Shown: positions 36,531-48,870 of the stretch, one piece after another
Layout of the letters: each line of letters starts with the position of its first letter
Position numbering within the stretch: position 1 is the stretch's first letter
Assembly (NCBI GenBank): GCA_963693085.1
Contig: OY856411.1
Coordinates: 1,345,103,050-1,345,167,049, forward strand
Reading direction: 5' to 3'
Origin: Alisma plantago-aquatica
Taxonomy: Eukaryota; Streptophyta; Magnoliopsida; Alismatales; Alismataceae
DNA length: 64,000 nt
Notes under the pieces: generated by a model
What the model saw: the letters and a program-made list of their open reading frames with translations, nothing else
Told to the model about the DNA's origin: nothing
Databases searched by the model: none
Translations under genes and position numbers: made by a program

Positions 36531-37860
36531 ATGATTAGGGTTTCACTTTATTAATTATGCTAATTGGGTGAATTAAGGCTTTCGCACACAAGTGGACATG
36601 TAAAACATATCTCAATCTAACAAGCATAACTATGAGGCAACTTCAAAAGATATGAAATGTATAAGGTGTGAACTCATTACATTATATCAGGGCATCACTG
36701 TCTCATTACCTTCCATAAGGATATCATCATCACCACCTGTTAACACTATCATATTAGGCTAATCATCATAGTCACAACACTGGGGATATTAATCCCTCAT
36801 CTCATCATTGGAGGATAACACCTCTCACTAGGCATCAAGCCTCTGCCAGGTCATAGGTCCCAATCACATCATGATTATCTATCAACATCACACTACCCCT
36901 CAACAAGTACATGTGCATAATCATCTCCATGTATTACATATAAGTCATCATAGCATTCACATAGCTATGACATCCGTGTCTCCTGCAAGGTTGGTTGCAT
37001 ATAACTAGGAGAAAGAAAACATATGATCCACATGTTACTCATCTTAAACATTCAACATGTATAACATACCCTGGGATTAGGGTTAGGGTTCACATACTTA
37101 GTTGACTAGGGATTACCTCATGATTATAGTACTAAACCATAATTATGTCACCTCCTTCATTCTTGGAATTGATTTAGGATTGAACATCATTAATGGAAAC
37201 ATGATTAAATCATTATATCGCAACATTTGGAAATTACCTTCATTTACACATGTATATGTATTATCTTATAGTAGGATGTATGTGTCATGGCTTAGCAGTA
37301 AGGTGGATTCCTTTAGCATCAATCAAGTTACAACGCATGAACCACAGTCTATACCTGCAAGAATGAGGGCATAGCACAACCTCGAAAGGGATAAAACATG
37401 TGAAGTGTGACTTATCACTTCACCACATAACACTGTCATACAACCATACATGACTATCACTAATGTCATTGCCATGGGATAGAAATTTCTCAATCGTATC
37501 AAAACATGATAACCACTCAGAGAGAGAGAGACAACACATTCCATGGTCCATCCATTAGAATTAGGGTTTCTTAAACAAATTCAATCACCAAACCCTAAGT
37601 ACACCACCTCTCACTACTATGGAACCAATTGGGCTTAGGCAACATCGCTTGTTTATGATTGGGTTGTCAATCAACCTGCCAATGTATTAATGTCACTCAT
37701 ATGCATTCATATGCCCATCCAACTAGGTTACTTATAAGTAACAACCATGTATTGTGTATGTGCATCGACCACCCAATCATAAGTTTATCTTGACCAACCA
37801 ATATCTATTTGACCTGACCTAACACACAACAAGGTGTCTCAATCCCCAATGTGCTCCTAC

Positions 37861-38300
37861 TCATGTAGCGACCGTGACACACCCTTACTCAGGTCGCGAC
37901 CGCAATACATCTCAATTGGGCGTCACCATCAAAATCGGGTGAAGCATTGTGATCATTACCATAGCCAAGTGTAACTCATGACTAAGGCCTAAACATGCCG
38001 TTGCGACCACATGCATAAACAACATTGCAATTACGATAGAACACAGAGCATCACGACCACTTAACATTGCAACATCGTGAGTCTCAACGAATGTGGCATC
38101 TTATCTATGACAGAACAGAGCGTTGTGACCAGAAGAAAGAAACACTGCAACCCATCAAAAGGCAATGTCACGACCATCTCAAAACTAGGGTTTCAACCAC
38201 CCATGGAGCACACGTCACGAACCCAAGAAATAAGGACTTATCTTGACATCATACCAAGAGTATCTCAAGTGAACCAAACTTAGGTCGCAATCAACCTAAA
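37861..38300. repeat. GTCGCGACC-type dyads in C, outer part
   Basis: Words such as GGTCGCGACCG, GTAGCGACCGTGAC and GTCACGACCATC recur. A second cluster with GGTCGCGACCCATGGTCGAG lies at about 42100-42370. The core GGTCGCGACC is a perfect palindrome. Confidence 0.7.
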
Positions 38301-39664
38301 GCTAGGGGTCTTGACCATTAATAGATGTAATGTCTCTGATCATCCTCAAGAGGGTGGTCAGACTTTAAATTTGTGACATGAAACCTTCAAGGACCCCCAC
38401 AACTTTATTACGGGGTCAAAATAGATATACATGGTCGAACACAAGGACGTGGGGACATTTAGGACGTTTAAGATCTCACTCTTAAGTTAGATAAGGCAAA
38501 CAGATAGTCGATAAAAGTGTGGAGCTAGAATTAGTCTAGCAGATTGTCATGAAGTAAAACAAAATAAGGAAAAGAAAATAAAATAGAGTCTGTAGGATTC
38601 TACTAATTAGAGAGAAGGAGTTCCCGGCTATGTAACCACAAGTTGGGCAATCTATGAACCCATTCTTAGGTGTAGACAACCCTCGAACACCTCAACAAGC
38701 AACCTACATCTGAACATAGTACCTACTGTGGTATCTGTTCATGTGGGGTCATCCCACTCGCTCTCACACAACATGACTAAAACCCATCAATGACATGAAT
38801 CCTCTCTCGAGGATGAAAAATTAGCATCGTAGAATATTCTAGATACCCTCTCAAGTCTAGAATGTTTTGAGGTGCTAGGAAAATACGTGATCTGGGCAGA
38901 CACAGGTAGTGAGCCCGACCGTGCCAGGCTGGGCCTGGCCGTGCCCATGTCTACGGTTCTGTACATATCACCTTGAATCATCCTCCTTTCAGATTCTGAT
39001 GCAAACTATCTTCTCTTATCTATTTCTACAATAAATCTCTCGATATAGGTAGAAATAAAAGCTCAAGCAAGAAAGAGATCAACCAAACTAGAAATCATAA
39101 CCACAAAGAGAAGATATAATAGAAAACATACTAGATCTGGATAAAACTACTTGCTTAAGGAAAAAGTACATAAACATGCCCAAAACGGGCTACATAGCCA
39201 AGAAGGATCTCAACTAGCAATGGACAGACATAGTTGGCACCGAACAAAGATGGAAGAACATCATTTGTATAGAAATAAAGGAGAATAGTAGAAGAAAGCA
39301 GAAGAAGAAGAGATTTAGCATGTAGAGGAGAGGTGACTCTCGCTCCTTGGCCTCCGTAAAGGCCAGATCTCATCTTTGGGTCGTCCTCCTTGTTCTTATG
39401 GACTCCTTGGTCTCTTTTCTCTTTGATTTCACCCTAAATAGTAGATTGGTGGGTGTATGGAGGTGGAAGATGGCTGAGAATGGTAGGATATGGGTGAATG
39501 ATGGTGGTAGATGGAAGCAAATTGGAGGAACGGACGTAGGATGAGCACTTCAGCCTTTCCAGACCTTGGAACTCTCCCATAGGGATCTAGGAACCAAAAC
39601 AGGTCGGAACCAAAATGTGGAACCTCCAAAATTTAGAACCCCTCTCCAGGTCACGAGGGGTGGG

Positions 39665-39673
39665 TATTTATAG
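39665..39673 (-). promoter_or_regulatory. TATA box of element E
   Basis: Minus strand CTATAAATACCCACCCC, an excellent plant TATA box, directly downstream of the dyad array at 39700-39990. Confidence 0.65.
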
Positions 39674-39699
39674 ACGAAGGCGGAAGATGGTCGTGGCAC

Positions 39700-39990
39700 C
39701 TACCTCGGTCGTGACCATGGTCTCGACCCGACCATGCCAGGCTGGGCACGGTCATGCCAGGGTCACGGTCGAGGTAGACCCCACAGTCGAGGTGGACTCC
39801 GCAGTTGAGGTGTTTGGGGCGTGGTCGAGGTAGACTCCACAGTCGAGGTGGTCGGGCCACGGTCGTGGTCGATGTGCCTCGATCGCGGTCGTGGCCTCGG
39901 CCCGACCGTGCCAAGTGTCGGTCGATACAACTTCTTGGCCGCGGTTGTGGCATCCTCTTTGGCCGCGGTCGTGACATCGTGGACCAAACC
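39700..39990. repeat. GC-rich array of GGTCG/CGACC words in E
   Basis: Repeats such as GTGGTCGAGGTAGACTCCAC, CACGGTCGTGG, GATCGCGGTCGTGGCCTCGG and CCCGACCGTGCC fill about 290 bp, in sharp contrast to the AT-rich surroundings. Apparent ORFs of up to 135 codons here are repeat translations. Confidence 0.8.
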
Positions 39991-42718
39991 AACCCCCATC
40001 CGGGGGTGCTATTATTGGTGGTCGATGGGAGTGCGTCGATGAACCTTCTAATTGGCAAGGGTGCATTATGATAAAGGACTAGCCATCGAAAATAGGGTCC
40101 AAGAAATCAAAAGTTTCTTGGGCCCGCTAGTCAGTAGTGGGACCACCTTCTCCTAAGTTGGTGCACATCGTGCGATGCTTAGTCCACCGTAGTTGCAACG
40201 AATGGAAGTCTAGTTGTTGTAAAATCCATGTGTTGGGAAGAAATCTTGGAGAATAGATGTCTTCTCAGGTTCAGTGCCTACAAGTCCCAAAATTGGCTAG
40301 TTGAGAAACTTTATCTATGAAAAGATGTAAATTACTAAAAGTTAAGGAGATAGGGCTATTTTGGGCATATTAAGGCTATAATGACACAAAACCATAAATA
40401 AATGCTTAGCATAAATGCTTGAATTTGGGTCTTGTCAGCCTCGTCTGAAAACCGAACATATCAAGGTATCTCATCCCAAGGTTTAATAAGGTATAGTGAG
40501 AAAAATGATCAAACTACCACTAAGACAAGGAACCGTGGTTAAATAGGGTTGGAGCATGATCCAAACAGAAGATTCCTTTTGACCAAAACAAATGATAACA
40601 CCAAGGAAAGCAATATATAACATGGAGGAGAAACCCCAAGCAAGGTGGCCATCAAGAACCCTAAAACTTGCATTATGAACTACCATGAAAAGGCTTTATG
40701 TAAAAGAGGGAAAACCAAATCATTTCTCATGGTAAAAATGTTCAAAATGTCAAGGAAAATGATATGGTCAAACTTAGATCATGGTGTTAAAACCAAATCT
40801 TATATTGTAAGTTTTAAGTTCACTCCAATCAATACTTAACAAATCGGATACATGAATTTAGGGCTTAAGAAAAGAGTATTATTCATGAGAATACTTCAAA
40901 GTCTTGTTCCCTGAATTCATGATAACACCATATAACTTATTAACATCATATTTAGGGACTAAAATAGAATATTACCCCAAAAGAAATCCATCATCTCCAA
41001 GTGGGAAAATTTCACACAAGATCGATCATCAAAAGCCCTAGAACATGTGCCAAGCAATCATCATGGAAGAGTCTTATGTAAGGGATTTAAGTCCCCATTT
41101 ACACACCGTAAATGGACCCTAAACTTCAAGGTACATCAAGGTACACGAGCATCATGTATTTGACTAAAACCAACAACCAAGGATAGGAGAAAAACCACCA
41201 TAACACATCCATCTCCAAAACCGGGTACCTCTCAGTAAGGTTATGTAATTTAAGCATACCAAGCATAATCACCACCATACCTTAAGCTCTAGACTATGAT
41301 ATCAACTACTAGCATATTAAGAGAACTTTTTCGAGAGAGAAAAATAGCAACATGCAAGTAAGATTAAGAGTGCTAGTAATGGAGGAGGGTAGAGAGTTAT
41401 AAAACCCGCCTTAAGAAGCTCAACACCAAGGATCCTCAAGCTTCAAGGTTCCAAGATCCAAGCACACAATTCAAAGGTTGAAGAAGATCCACCAAAGGTC
41501 CCACTTTCGGACACAATAGTACCTCCAAGGGAAGAAGATTCTTAGGTCAAAATGGCCCAAGAAAAGGAGAAAGAAAGGAAACCCTAACTGAACCAAAGAA
41601 GAAGGAGGAGAAAAAGGTAAAATAACTTCATCTAACCATGGCCCATGACCTTAGATATGAGGGGTTCTTCCTCAAGAACGACCATCACATCCAAGAATGG
41701 CCCATGTATGAGGAAAGGGAATAAGATGAAGTGGAGATTCCAAGGAAAATGATGCAAAAGAAGAGGAGATACTTACCAAGGTTGAAGATGAGCAAGAATC
41801 ACCACATGTAAGGAATCCGATCACCAAAGCTCCAAGGATTAGTCCTTCTTTGATCCACCAAGTTCCAAGGATGAACAAAAGAAGGAGGAAGAAGATAGAT
41901 GGCCAAAAGGGTTGCAAACAAGGAAAGCTAAGGAGTTACATAGATGAAGGAGATAGAGAGCAAAGGGTGAGGTGTCAACACACTAAAGAACCTAAGGGAC
42001 ACTTGTCCTTGCAAAAGACCAACATGCACCCACATGAAACCACTTCAACATGACATGCAAGATGTGATGATACACTCTAGGTAGCATCTCAACCACCCTA
42101 GACTCCCACATGGTCGCATTCATGACCATCAGTGCATCCCCCATGATCGCAACACCACCCATCACCATCTCCTCTAGGTCAAGACAAAGCATCACCACAA
42201 ACCCTAGGTCGAGACAACTCCTGCTAGGTCAACCATCTCGACCCAAGACCTCCCTAGACTATCTAGTTCATGACCCTACACTCTAGAGGAGGCGTCTTGA
42301 CCATGATACCCTCTTGAAAAGACCTAGGTCGCGACCCATGGTCGAGACAACACAACCAACTCATATGGTCAAGGCAATCAACACTCACATCAACCCTAAT
42401 CACCACCTAGGGTGATATTCCTCAAACAAGGCTCAAACGAGGCACCCTCCTCTTTGTCTTTCCTCTAGATGATGTCAATGAATATAAGGAACACTCTAGA
42501 TGTGGTAAATTGTACATAAACCCCCTTCACTAGGTAAATTGTAATTTGCACCAGAACTAACACAGAAAGCACAAACTTCATCCAAACAAGCTCAAACTTG
42601 CAACTTAAGCTCTCCACAATCTCTAAGATCACCCCAATGGATTAAAGAAAGGTTCTAAGAACATCATCAAGCCAAATCAAATAGGGTTATCCCAGAACCT
42701 AGTTCACGGGCCTTACAC

Positions 42719-43931
42719 CTGCTCACCTTATACGGCTGGGAGAGTGAGAACCCCTACAAGCACTTAGACTCCTTTCTTAAAGTATCCTCCACCTTTTGGA
42801 CGTTGACAATCAGTGATGACATAATTAGGTTTACCTTGTTCTCATTCTCCCTCAAATACAAGTCCAAATATTGGTATGATTTGAGAAGGGACATCATGAG
42901 TTGGGAAGAGATTAAGAATGCCCTTTTAAGGAAATTCTACTCCATTGCAAGGTTGACACAAATGTGGTGTGCCATAATGAGTTTCTATCAAGTGGGTAAT
43001 GAGCGGTTCCATGATGCTTGGGAAAGATTTCAAAAGATGTTGAGAGAGTTCCCACACCATGAGATCCCTATGTGGCAGCTAGTTCAATCCTTTTACTCTG
43101 ATCTCTCTCCAATAAGTCAAGCTACAATGGACTCTTCTTGTGGATGAGATTTTATGACTAAGCCACCTGAAGAGACATGGCCCTTATTTGAGAATTTGGT
43201 GGAAAGTTCAAGGATTCAAGATTCTAGCATGATGAATGATGGTGACCGCCCCTTTGGTGTGACATCTCTATTTCATAATGATTCAAACCCACAAATGGTG
43301 AAGATTCTTAGAGAAATGGTGAGTTTTATGAAGAACCAAGTGAGAAGTGTTCCTTATCACTCAGTCAATTTTTTTGAGTCCTTTAGTGAAGAAGTTAACC
43401 TTATAGCTACTAAGAGCAACAAAGTCCAAGACATAGCTCAAAGTTTGAGGATGAAGTTCTCTCTAGGTTGGAAAGCTTTGATAATGTGCAAAAAAGTGTT
43501 ATAAGGATTGAGGAAAGAATATAGCAACTATCTTCATACTTGCTCTCTAAGAGGAAAAACCATCTTCAATGCCCATAATGAATCTCAATGAAGCAAGTGT
43601 ACCACTACATTCCTCTCAAGTTCTCTATGGTCCACCTCCCATGAAAGTGCAACCCATACAACACTTTCAAGGTTATCCTAAGCCTTACACACCTCCACCA
43701 CATCCATCACCACACCCTTCACACCACTTCACCTACCAACCTCAATTCTCTCATCCACCTCAGTTTCAATGCCAAGTGACACCTCCACCTCCTCCACAGA
43801 CACAAAATGATCCCACTCTCCACCATGAGCAAGGTAGTGCTATGACAGTTCTAAGGAGTGGAAAATCTCTTGAGCAGCCCACAAGTCAAAGAAATGTTGA
43901 CAAAGAAAAAGCAAAGGCAATGAAGTGGTGA
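42719..43931 (+). pseudogene. Element B gag, main piece, broken
   Basis: The frame resumes after C with LYGWESENPYKHL. It includes FSLKYKSKYWYDL, IMSWEEIKNALLRKFY, NERFHDAWERFQKMLREFPHH and FYSDLSP, the classic Ty3/gypsy retrotransposon gag pattern of plant Athila/Tat elements (charged W..L...SW..L...F...F, then E....W.RF). A single in-frame TGA (43145-43147) interrupts it before DFMTKPPEETW. A second stop at 43502-43504 and a frame change follow. A Pro/His-rich C-terminal region with TVLRSGKSL (about 43850) matches the conserved TLRSGK motif that precedes the protease. Non-functional; gag would normally assemble the RNA-containing particle. Confidence 0.85.
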
Positions 43932-44448
43932 TACTGGGATTGAGATTGGTAAATATGATTCTAGGACACCTCATGTCGAGCATATGATACCATGTGATCC
44001 ACCTCACACTCCTTTTGCAGATTCCATCCTAAGTATTCCACCTCAAGGCATGCCACAAGAAAATCATGTTGATGCAAGTAAGGAAAAAACAAGCGAGCCA
44101 CCATTCCCCAAAGCATTGGATGACCCCCGTCATTCAAAAGGATGCACAAGCACAATGTTGACATTCTAGAGGTGTTTTACCAAGTGAAGGCGAACATGCC
44201 ATTGCTGGTTACTATCAAGCAAATTCTATCTTATGCCAAGTTTCTCAAGAACATGTGCTGCGAAGAGAAAGTCAACAGGGAGAATGCCTAAGAAAATCAA
44301 GTTGACTGAAAAAGTGATCTATATCATCCAACACTCACTTCTAGTAAAGAGGAAAGACCCAAGAGCTCCACTCATACCTATCTATATAGTGGGACATCAC
44401 ATAGACCAATCCTTGCTTGATTTGGGATCTAGTGTGAATCTGATGCCA
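43932..44448 (+). pseudogene. Element B linker and protease, N-terminal piece
   Basis: After gag, the frame encodes PFPKAL, then in another frame ILEVFYQVKANMPLL and LSYAKFLKNMC (44155-44255), followed by KKIKLTEKV and the catalytic aspartate motif DLGS at 44419-44430, then VNLMPY. This order is typical of Athila/Tat gag-pol. At least two frame changes are present. The coding sequence stops where element D is inserted and resumes at 56650 with SVYVELGLG. Confidence 0.82.
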
Positions 44449-45569
44449 TATAATGCAAGGCCCCAGACCTAGCCTAAACCCTAATGATGCTTAATTTACC
44501 TAATTATAGGCTTATATGCTTAATTAAACTTTGTACTATGCTTTTATATAAGTTAATTAAGCTATGTTTCATGTTTGGTCTAGTTTGGACGCTATTTGAG
44601 AAAGTTATGTAATTTTGTAAAATTTTTGGACTTCTATGCAATTTACCCACATCTGGTATTTTTCTTGCAATTTTTCATTTGATTTTTGTGCCTCACATGT
44701 TTTTATATCATTCTGGATTTAGTTGTGACATGGGGCACCTAGTTGCACCTCTGTTTTGTGTGTGACATCTACTTAGGAAATCCCTCTCATAGATGGGCTA
44801 CCTTGAGTGCATGAACTAGGGCTTTCTTTGTGAGTGGGGCCAACAACTATTTTGGGAGCCAAGTTTCAGTGACCTCTTGATTCCCACTATCTATGGTCTG
44901 CTTGTATTCATGCAAGTGATGGTCTTGACCATGGACACGTGGCAATATTGGTTAGACACCTTACCTCTTCCTTCTCTCTCCCTTTTAACTTTAATACTTC
45001 CCTCCTTGTTTGCAAAATGATTTCTTACACTCCTAGCATGCCCTCTCTTCTTCCCCAACTTCTGGATCTCGTCCCTCTCTCTTGAGGAAGGAAAAGAAGC
45101 TCAAGATAGGAGGAGCTTGGGGCAATCTACTTGCATATGATCATGAGATTCAGATTTAGTCTTCTTTCAAGATTTCAAAGCTTCCTTAGTTGTTCTTGAA
45201 TCAAGCAAGTAATCTATTCTCTCTTATCTTCGTTTCCTTTTTTATCCTACCCTCCTTTATCTTCTTCTTGGCCGAATCCCTTGTTCCTATGGTTGGGTTT
45301 GTGCTAGAAACATGAAACACACTCTTCTTCTTGCTCCTTTGATCTAGGGTTTCTCGTTCTTGGAGATGGAACTAGTTTGGACGAATGGAGAAGCTAAAAT
45401 CTAGGATTTTCTTCCTTCTTCCTCGAGTTTCTTTCTGTTTGGATTGAAAATTCATTCTATAGGCAAGTTATATAACTTGCTCCATGTTTATTGCTTACCA
45501 TTCAACTTGCCATGCTAAATCTTGCTCTAAAACTTAGAAATGAGTAGCAAATTTGAATCCTTAGCTAAG

Positions 45570-45592
45570 TTGTGTGTGTGTGTGTGTGTGTG
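45570..45592. repeat. (TG)n microsatellite in D LTR1
   Basis: A pure TG run follows GCTAAGT. The homologous place in LTR2 (near 52465) reads GTTGTGTCTATATATGAC with no long run, so the tract grew after insertion or was lost in LTR2. Confidence 0.9.
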
Positions 45593-46079
45593 TATGATTA
45601 TTCTTGAGTAGATAACTCTCTGGTTTCTCTACTTAATCTTGTGCATGTTCTCTATGTTGGGGTTGGGATATAAGATTTATACCTTGCTCGTCCACAAATT
45701 GATGGAGTTGTTATGGTGGAAATTGATGGTTGTCCTTGACCTAATTGAGTTGATTTCTACCTTGCTTCATGACCCGATGACTAGTCTTTTGTGTAGAACT
45801 ATGGTGGTGAGTTACTACTATATTGATGAACGTATTAGATGCCTAAGAACCTATGGTTGTAATATTCTTAGATCTGGTTGGTTGACGGTGTCCTTTATCA
45901 TAATAATCTATGGTGTTTGAATGGTCAAAATTAGCTATGATTTATTTGGTGCCTTGAAAATATTTTTCTACTTGTTGGGTATCTGATAGGCTGGCCTATA
46001 GCAAGGAACAACTTTGGTACTTTAGTTACAATTTTTATGACTTTAATGAACTCAAGAAATGATGATTATATGGTCTTCA

Positions 46080-46990
46080 TCACTGAATAATCGATGGTTA
46101 TCTTAAGCCCCATGAACATTGGTTTTCCTAGAGTTTTGAGCATATTATCCTCCTTGTGTATCAATTCGATAGTTGGTTTTGACGTTGTATGGTTTGACCA
46201 TTTTGTGCCAATTAATGGTTTGGATTTATCTTTTGTTTTGGACTCTCTTATGTTTGAGAAATGAATCTCGTGATGCTATCCCAAGTGGTTTAAGTCAATG
46301 GTCTTATTTCTTTATCAAACGATGACTTTTTTTTTCTAAATGCTTTGAGATGATTTTCTCTTGCTTCCATATCTCAATGGTTGGGCTTCTTGTGTAAATC
46401 AATGAAGGTTACTTAGTTTCTGTTTTGGATCTTCTTTTTTTCTTAAAAATGATGGCTTTGTTTCCTCTCACAACCAATGGTTTTGATGCTCTCGCAATGG
46501 TTATTTTGATGGTCTCACTAGATTCACAATCGATGGCTTTTTCTAATTGCTGATTTGCTTATTTATCCAAGTGTTAGATCGATGGTACTCTTGAGGTTCA
46601 CAAATGATTGTCATACTAAGAGTTCATGGACTATTTTCTCTTAAGTATTAGATCGATGGTTTCACTTAGTTGCTCAACCAACAATTTTCTTGGCTAAGAT
46701 AAATGATGGTTTCACTAATATCTAATTTGAGGGGTTTCTTTGCTCATGAAATCGATGGTGAGTTTAGGGCTTACACCCGATGGTGATACATGATTTTCTA
46801 AGTCATATCTTGATGGTTTTCTTAGATGAATGTCTCAAGGTTTTACATGTTTTGCATCCAATGGTTATGTTTTATGCAACCACGATTCAATAGTGGTGAT
46901 TCATATATATGATGCAATGGTTTTAATCACCTTAAACTCAATGGTTTTATGTTTGGTCTATAATTTGATAGGTTGTATTTATTGCACCTG
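46080..46990. repeat. Dispersed ATCGATGGT-type motifs in D LTR1
   Basis: More than fifteen short variants (AATCGATGGTTAT, GATCGATGGTACTC, AATCGATGGCTTT, GATGGTTTCACT and others) are scattered through about 900 bp, typically ending in GATGGT. The homologous zone in LTR2 is about 52960-53860. It occupies a position comparable to the dyad arrays of the other LTRs but has a different, AT-rich motif. Confidence 0.65.
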
Positions 46991-47879
46991 ATGTTGGGGA
47001 TTTGATGAGTTAGTATTAATGGTTTTTAACCCCATGAGTTGGTAGTCTTACATTTTCCCTCAAGTGAATATAAACCTAAGATTGTTGTAAAGTGTTGATT
47101 CATAATGTTAAAACTTGCACTGTTAACTCTAATCATAGTGCAATCAAATGATGGTGGATAATTATACCTAGTTCCCTTGCATATTGTTATAATAAAGGAA
47201 TTCCATTATTTATGAGATTTATTTGAGATAATAAGAACTAGGGATTATATACAAATGTTGTTTTGGAAATCCTAATTTGGTTAAGTTGTTGAACCTTAAT
47301 CCAAATTTAAGAACACAAAGATGTTAATTAGTTTTCTTGTGCATTTAATAGAAGATGGAGTAATTTCTCTCTCTATACTGTTGTAACTCTAATTTTCTGT
47401 TATGTGCAATGTTAAGCCAAACATTACATGTTACATGTATGTGATGGTAGTTGAGCCTTGACAAGGCATGGAAAGATAATGGTGTTCTTGCATGAGTTAA
47501 TGTGATGGTATTAATCACCTTTGAGCATGATTCAAGCCTAATGGAGGTGTGATCCTCTTCATGATGTGATAAGGGTTGGTATCTTGGGATAATGTGATAA
47601 GGATTATATATCCTATGTTTGTGTGATGATGAATGAAGTCATGAATGGTAGTGAAATAGTATCATGTGTTGTTGTAATAAGGAATATGTCCAATACCTTT
47701 TATATTTAATGGAGTTGTTAGACATCAAATGTCTGTTAGAATGAATTAGGATTTGTATGTTCACTTGTTTGATTCAGCCTTAATTTACTCAAACTACTTA
47801 ACTAATCAAAGTGAAACCTTAATCATGTAGTTTCCCTGTACCATAGACCCATCTTCAGTGTCAGTACTTGCTAGATGAT

Positions 47880-48300
47880 GAAATGGGTTTTCTCTTAGTG
47901 GAAGCTCGGAGTCATATAACGTTGAGTATACACATTCACAGGATTGGCTGCGAGTCATACCCTGGAAGAAGTGCGGCTATGGGTCGTAGCTCAGTGATGT
48001 GATTCACTATATACTTATGATATTTCACATGATTGGATGCGGGCCATACCATGGCAGGAGTGCAAGTGTGGGTCGTAACTCAACTTTTACTAGTTCCATG
48101 ACCTATATACCAAGGGTGGACTAGGTTGTTTTGCAGCTTGACCTTATGTGTCATTGCGGAGGGCCCATATTGACCGGGGGCGGATGAGATCATAGGAGTC
48201 CAGCTCCTCCTAGATCTTACATGGCACTAATTTTGACTTAGCACTGGTCAGTTGGAGTATAAGTGGTATACCTCATCTTCTCAGGGCATTGATAAAATAT
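47880..48300 (+). repeat. Conserved LTR module in D LTR1
   Basis: Reads CAGGATTGGCTGCGAGTCAT, ACCCTGGAAGAAGTGCGG, GGGTCGTAGCTCAGTGA and GGTATACCTCATCTTCTCAG, which are reverse-complement counterparts of the module in A and C. It is in the same sense relative to each element, since D is on the plus strand and A and C are on the minus strand. Confidence 0.75.
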
Positions 48301-48453
48301 GTAATCATCCATGTACCATATTTGATTAGGATTATATACAACTCTTCACATTGGATGATAACCCCTGCTTGTTCCTTCAAATAATAGATGATGTAAACTG
48401 CTCTAAAAGAATGTAGATATGTTTATGTTGTTAGCTCAATTTATGAAGTAGGA

Positions 48454-48870
48454 ATGCTTACATGTTATATTGTTAGATATGCTTATATTGTTAGAGATGC
48501 TTATATTGTTAGATATGCTTATAGATATTCTTATATTGTTAGAGATGTTTATGTTTTCAGTCGTGCTATGCCATTAGACATGCCTTACACTATTAGACAT
48601 GCTTATACTGCTAGCCATGCTTATGATGTTAATCATGCCTATGTAGTTGGATATGCTTATGATATTAGAATTTCTTATGATGTTAACCATGACTATGTGG
48701 TTGGATATGCTTATGGTTTAAGGATTTCTTATGATGTTAATCATGCATACGTAGTTGGATATGCTTATGATATTAGAATTTCTTATGATGTTAATCATGC
48801 CTATGTAGTTGTATATGCTCATACTACTAATCATGCTCATGTTGATAATTATCCTTTGACTATTAGCTCG
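48454..48870. repeat. Minisatellite of TATGCTTATGATGTTA-type units in D LTR1
   Basis: Short units of 18-24 bp (ATATGCTTATATTGTTAGAG and ATGATGTTAATCATGCCTAT) are repeated for about 420 bp. Because unit lengths are multiples of three, a stop-free frame of 140 codons rich in YAY, HAY and DV results. The LTR2 counterpart is 55300-55745. Confidence 0.88.

Larger units (their letters stand above)
38372..40437 (-). mobile_element. Element E: probable solo LTR nested in C, boundaries approximate
   Basis: Read on the minus strand it starts TGACAAGACCCAAATTC (40437) and ends GGTTTCATGTCACA (38372). A TATA box CTATAAATA lies at 39673-39665, with a GC-rich dyad array upstream of it. Removing it brings C to the size of the A and D LTRs, which supports a nested insertion of about 2.07 kb. 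I could not match a target duplication (flanks read AAATT and GCCTC), so the exact ends are uncertain. Confidence 0.5.
35280..42717 (-). mobile_element. Element C: solo LTR with a nested insertion (Tekay/Del-like)
   Basis: On the minus strand it begins TGTAAGGCCCGTGAACTAGG, related to the LTR starts of A and D, and ends GGTTTTGAGTAATCTCAC then TTTGTGTGACAAGG..TGTCATA, closely matching the D LTR end. Flanks are CCTGC on the right (42718-42722) and CCTTT on the left (35275-35279). The gag frame confirms a single CCTGC target. It shares GTTATAAAACCCGCC with A (41396 and 25726) and the conserved module at 36050-36530. There is no second LTR, PBS or interior. Without insertion E its length is about 5.37 kb, like the A and D LTRs. 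Confidence 0.75.

Noticed and set aside
37077..37092. GGGATTAGGGTTAGGGTTC as a possible telomere repeat
   Set aside because: Only two TTAGGGT-like units within element C; AGGGTTT words are common throughout these LTRs.
39651..40066. Arg/Pro/Thr-rich frames of 78-135 codons
   Set aside because: All arise from the GC-rich GGTCG/CGACC array in element E and occur in several frames at once.
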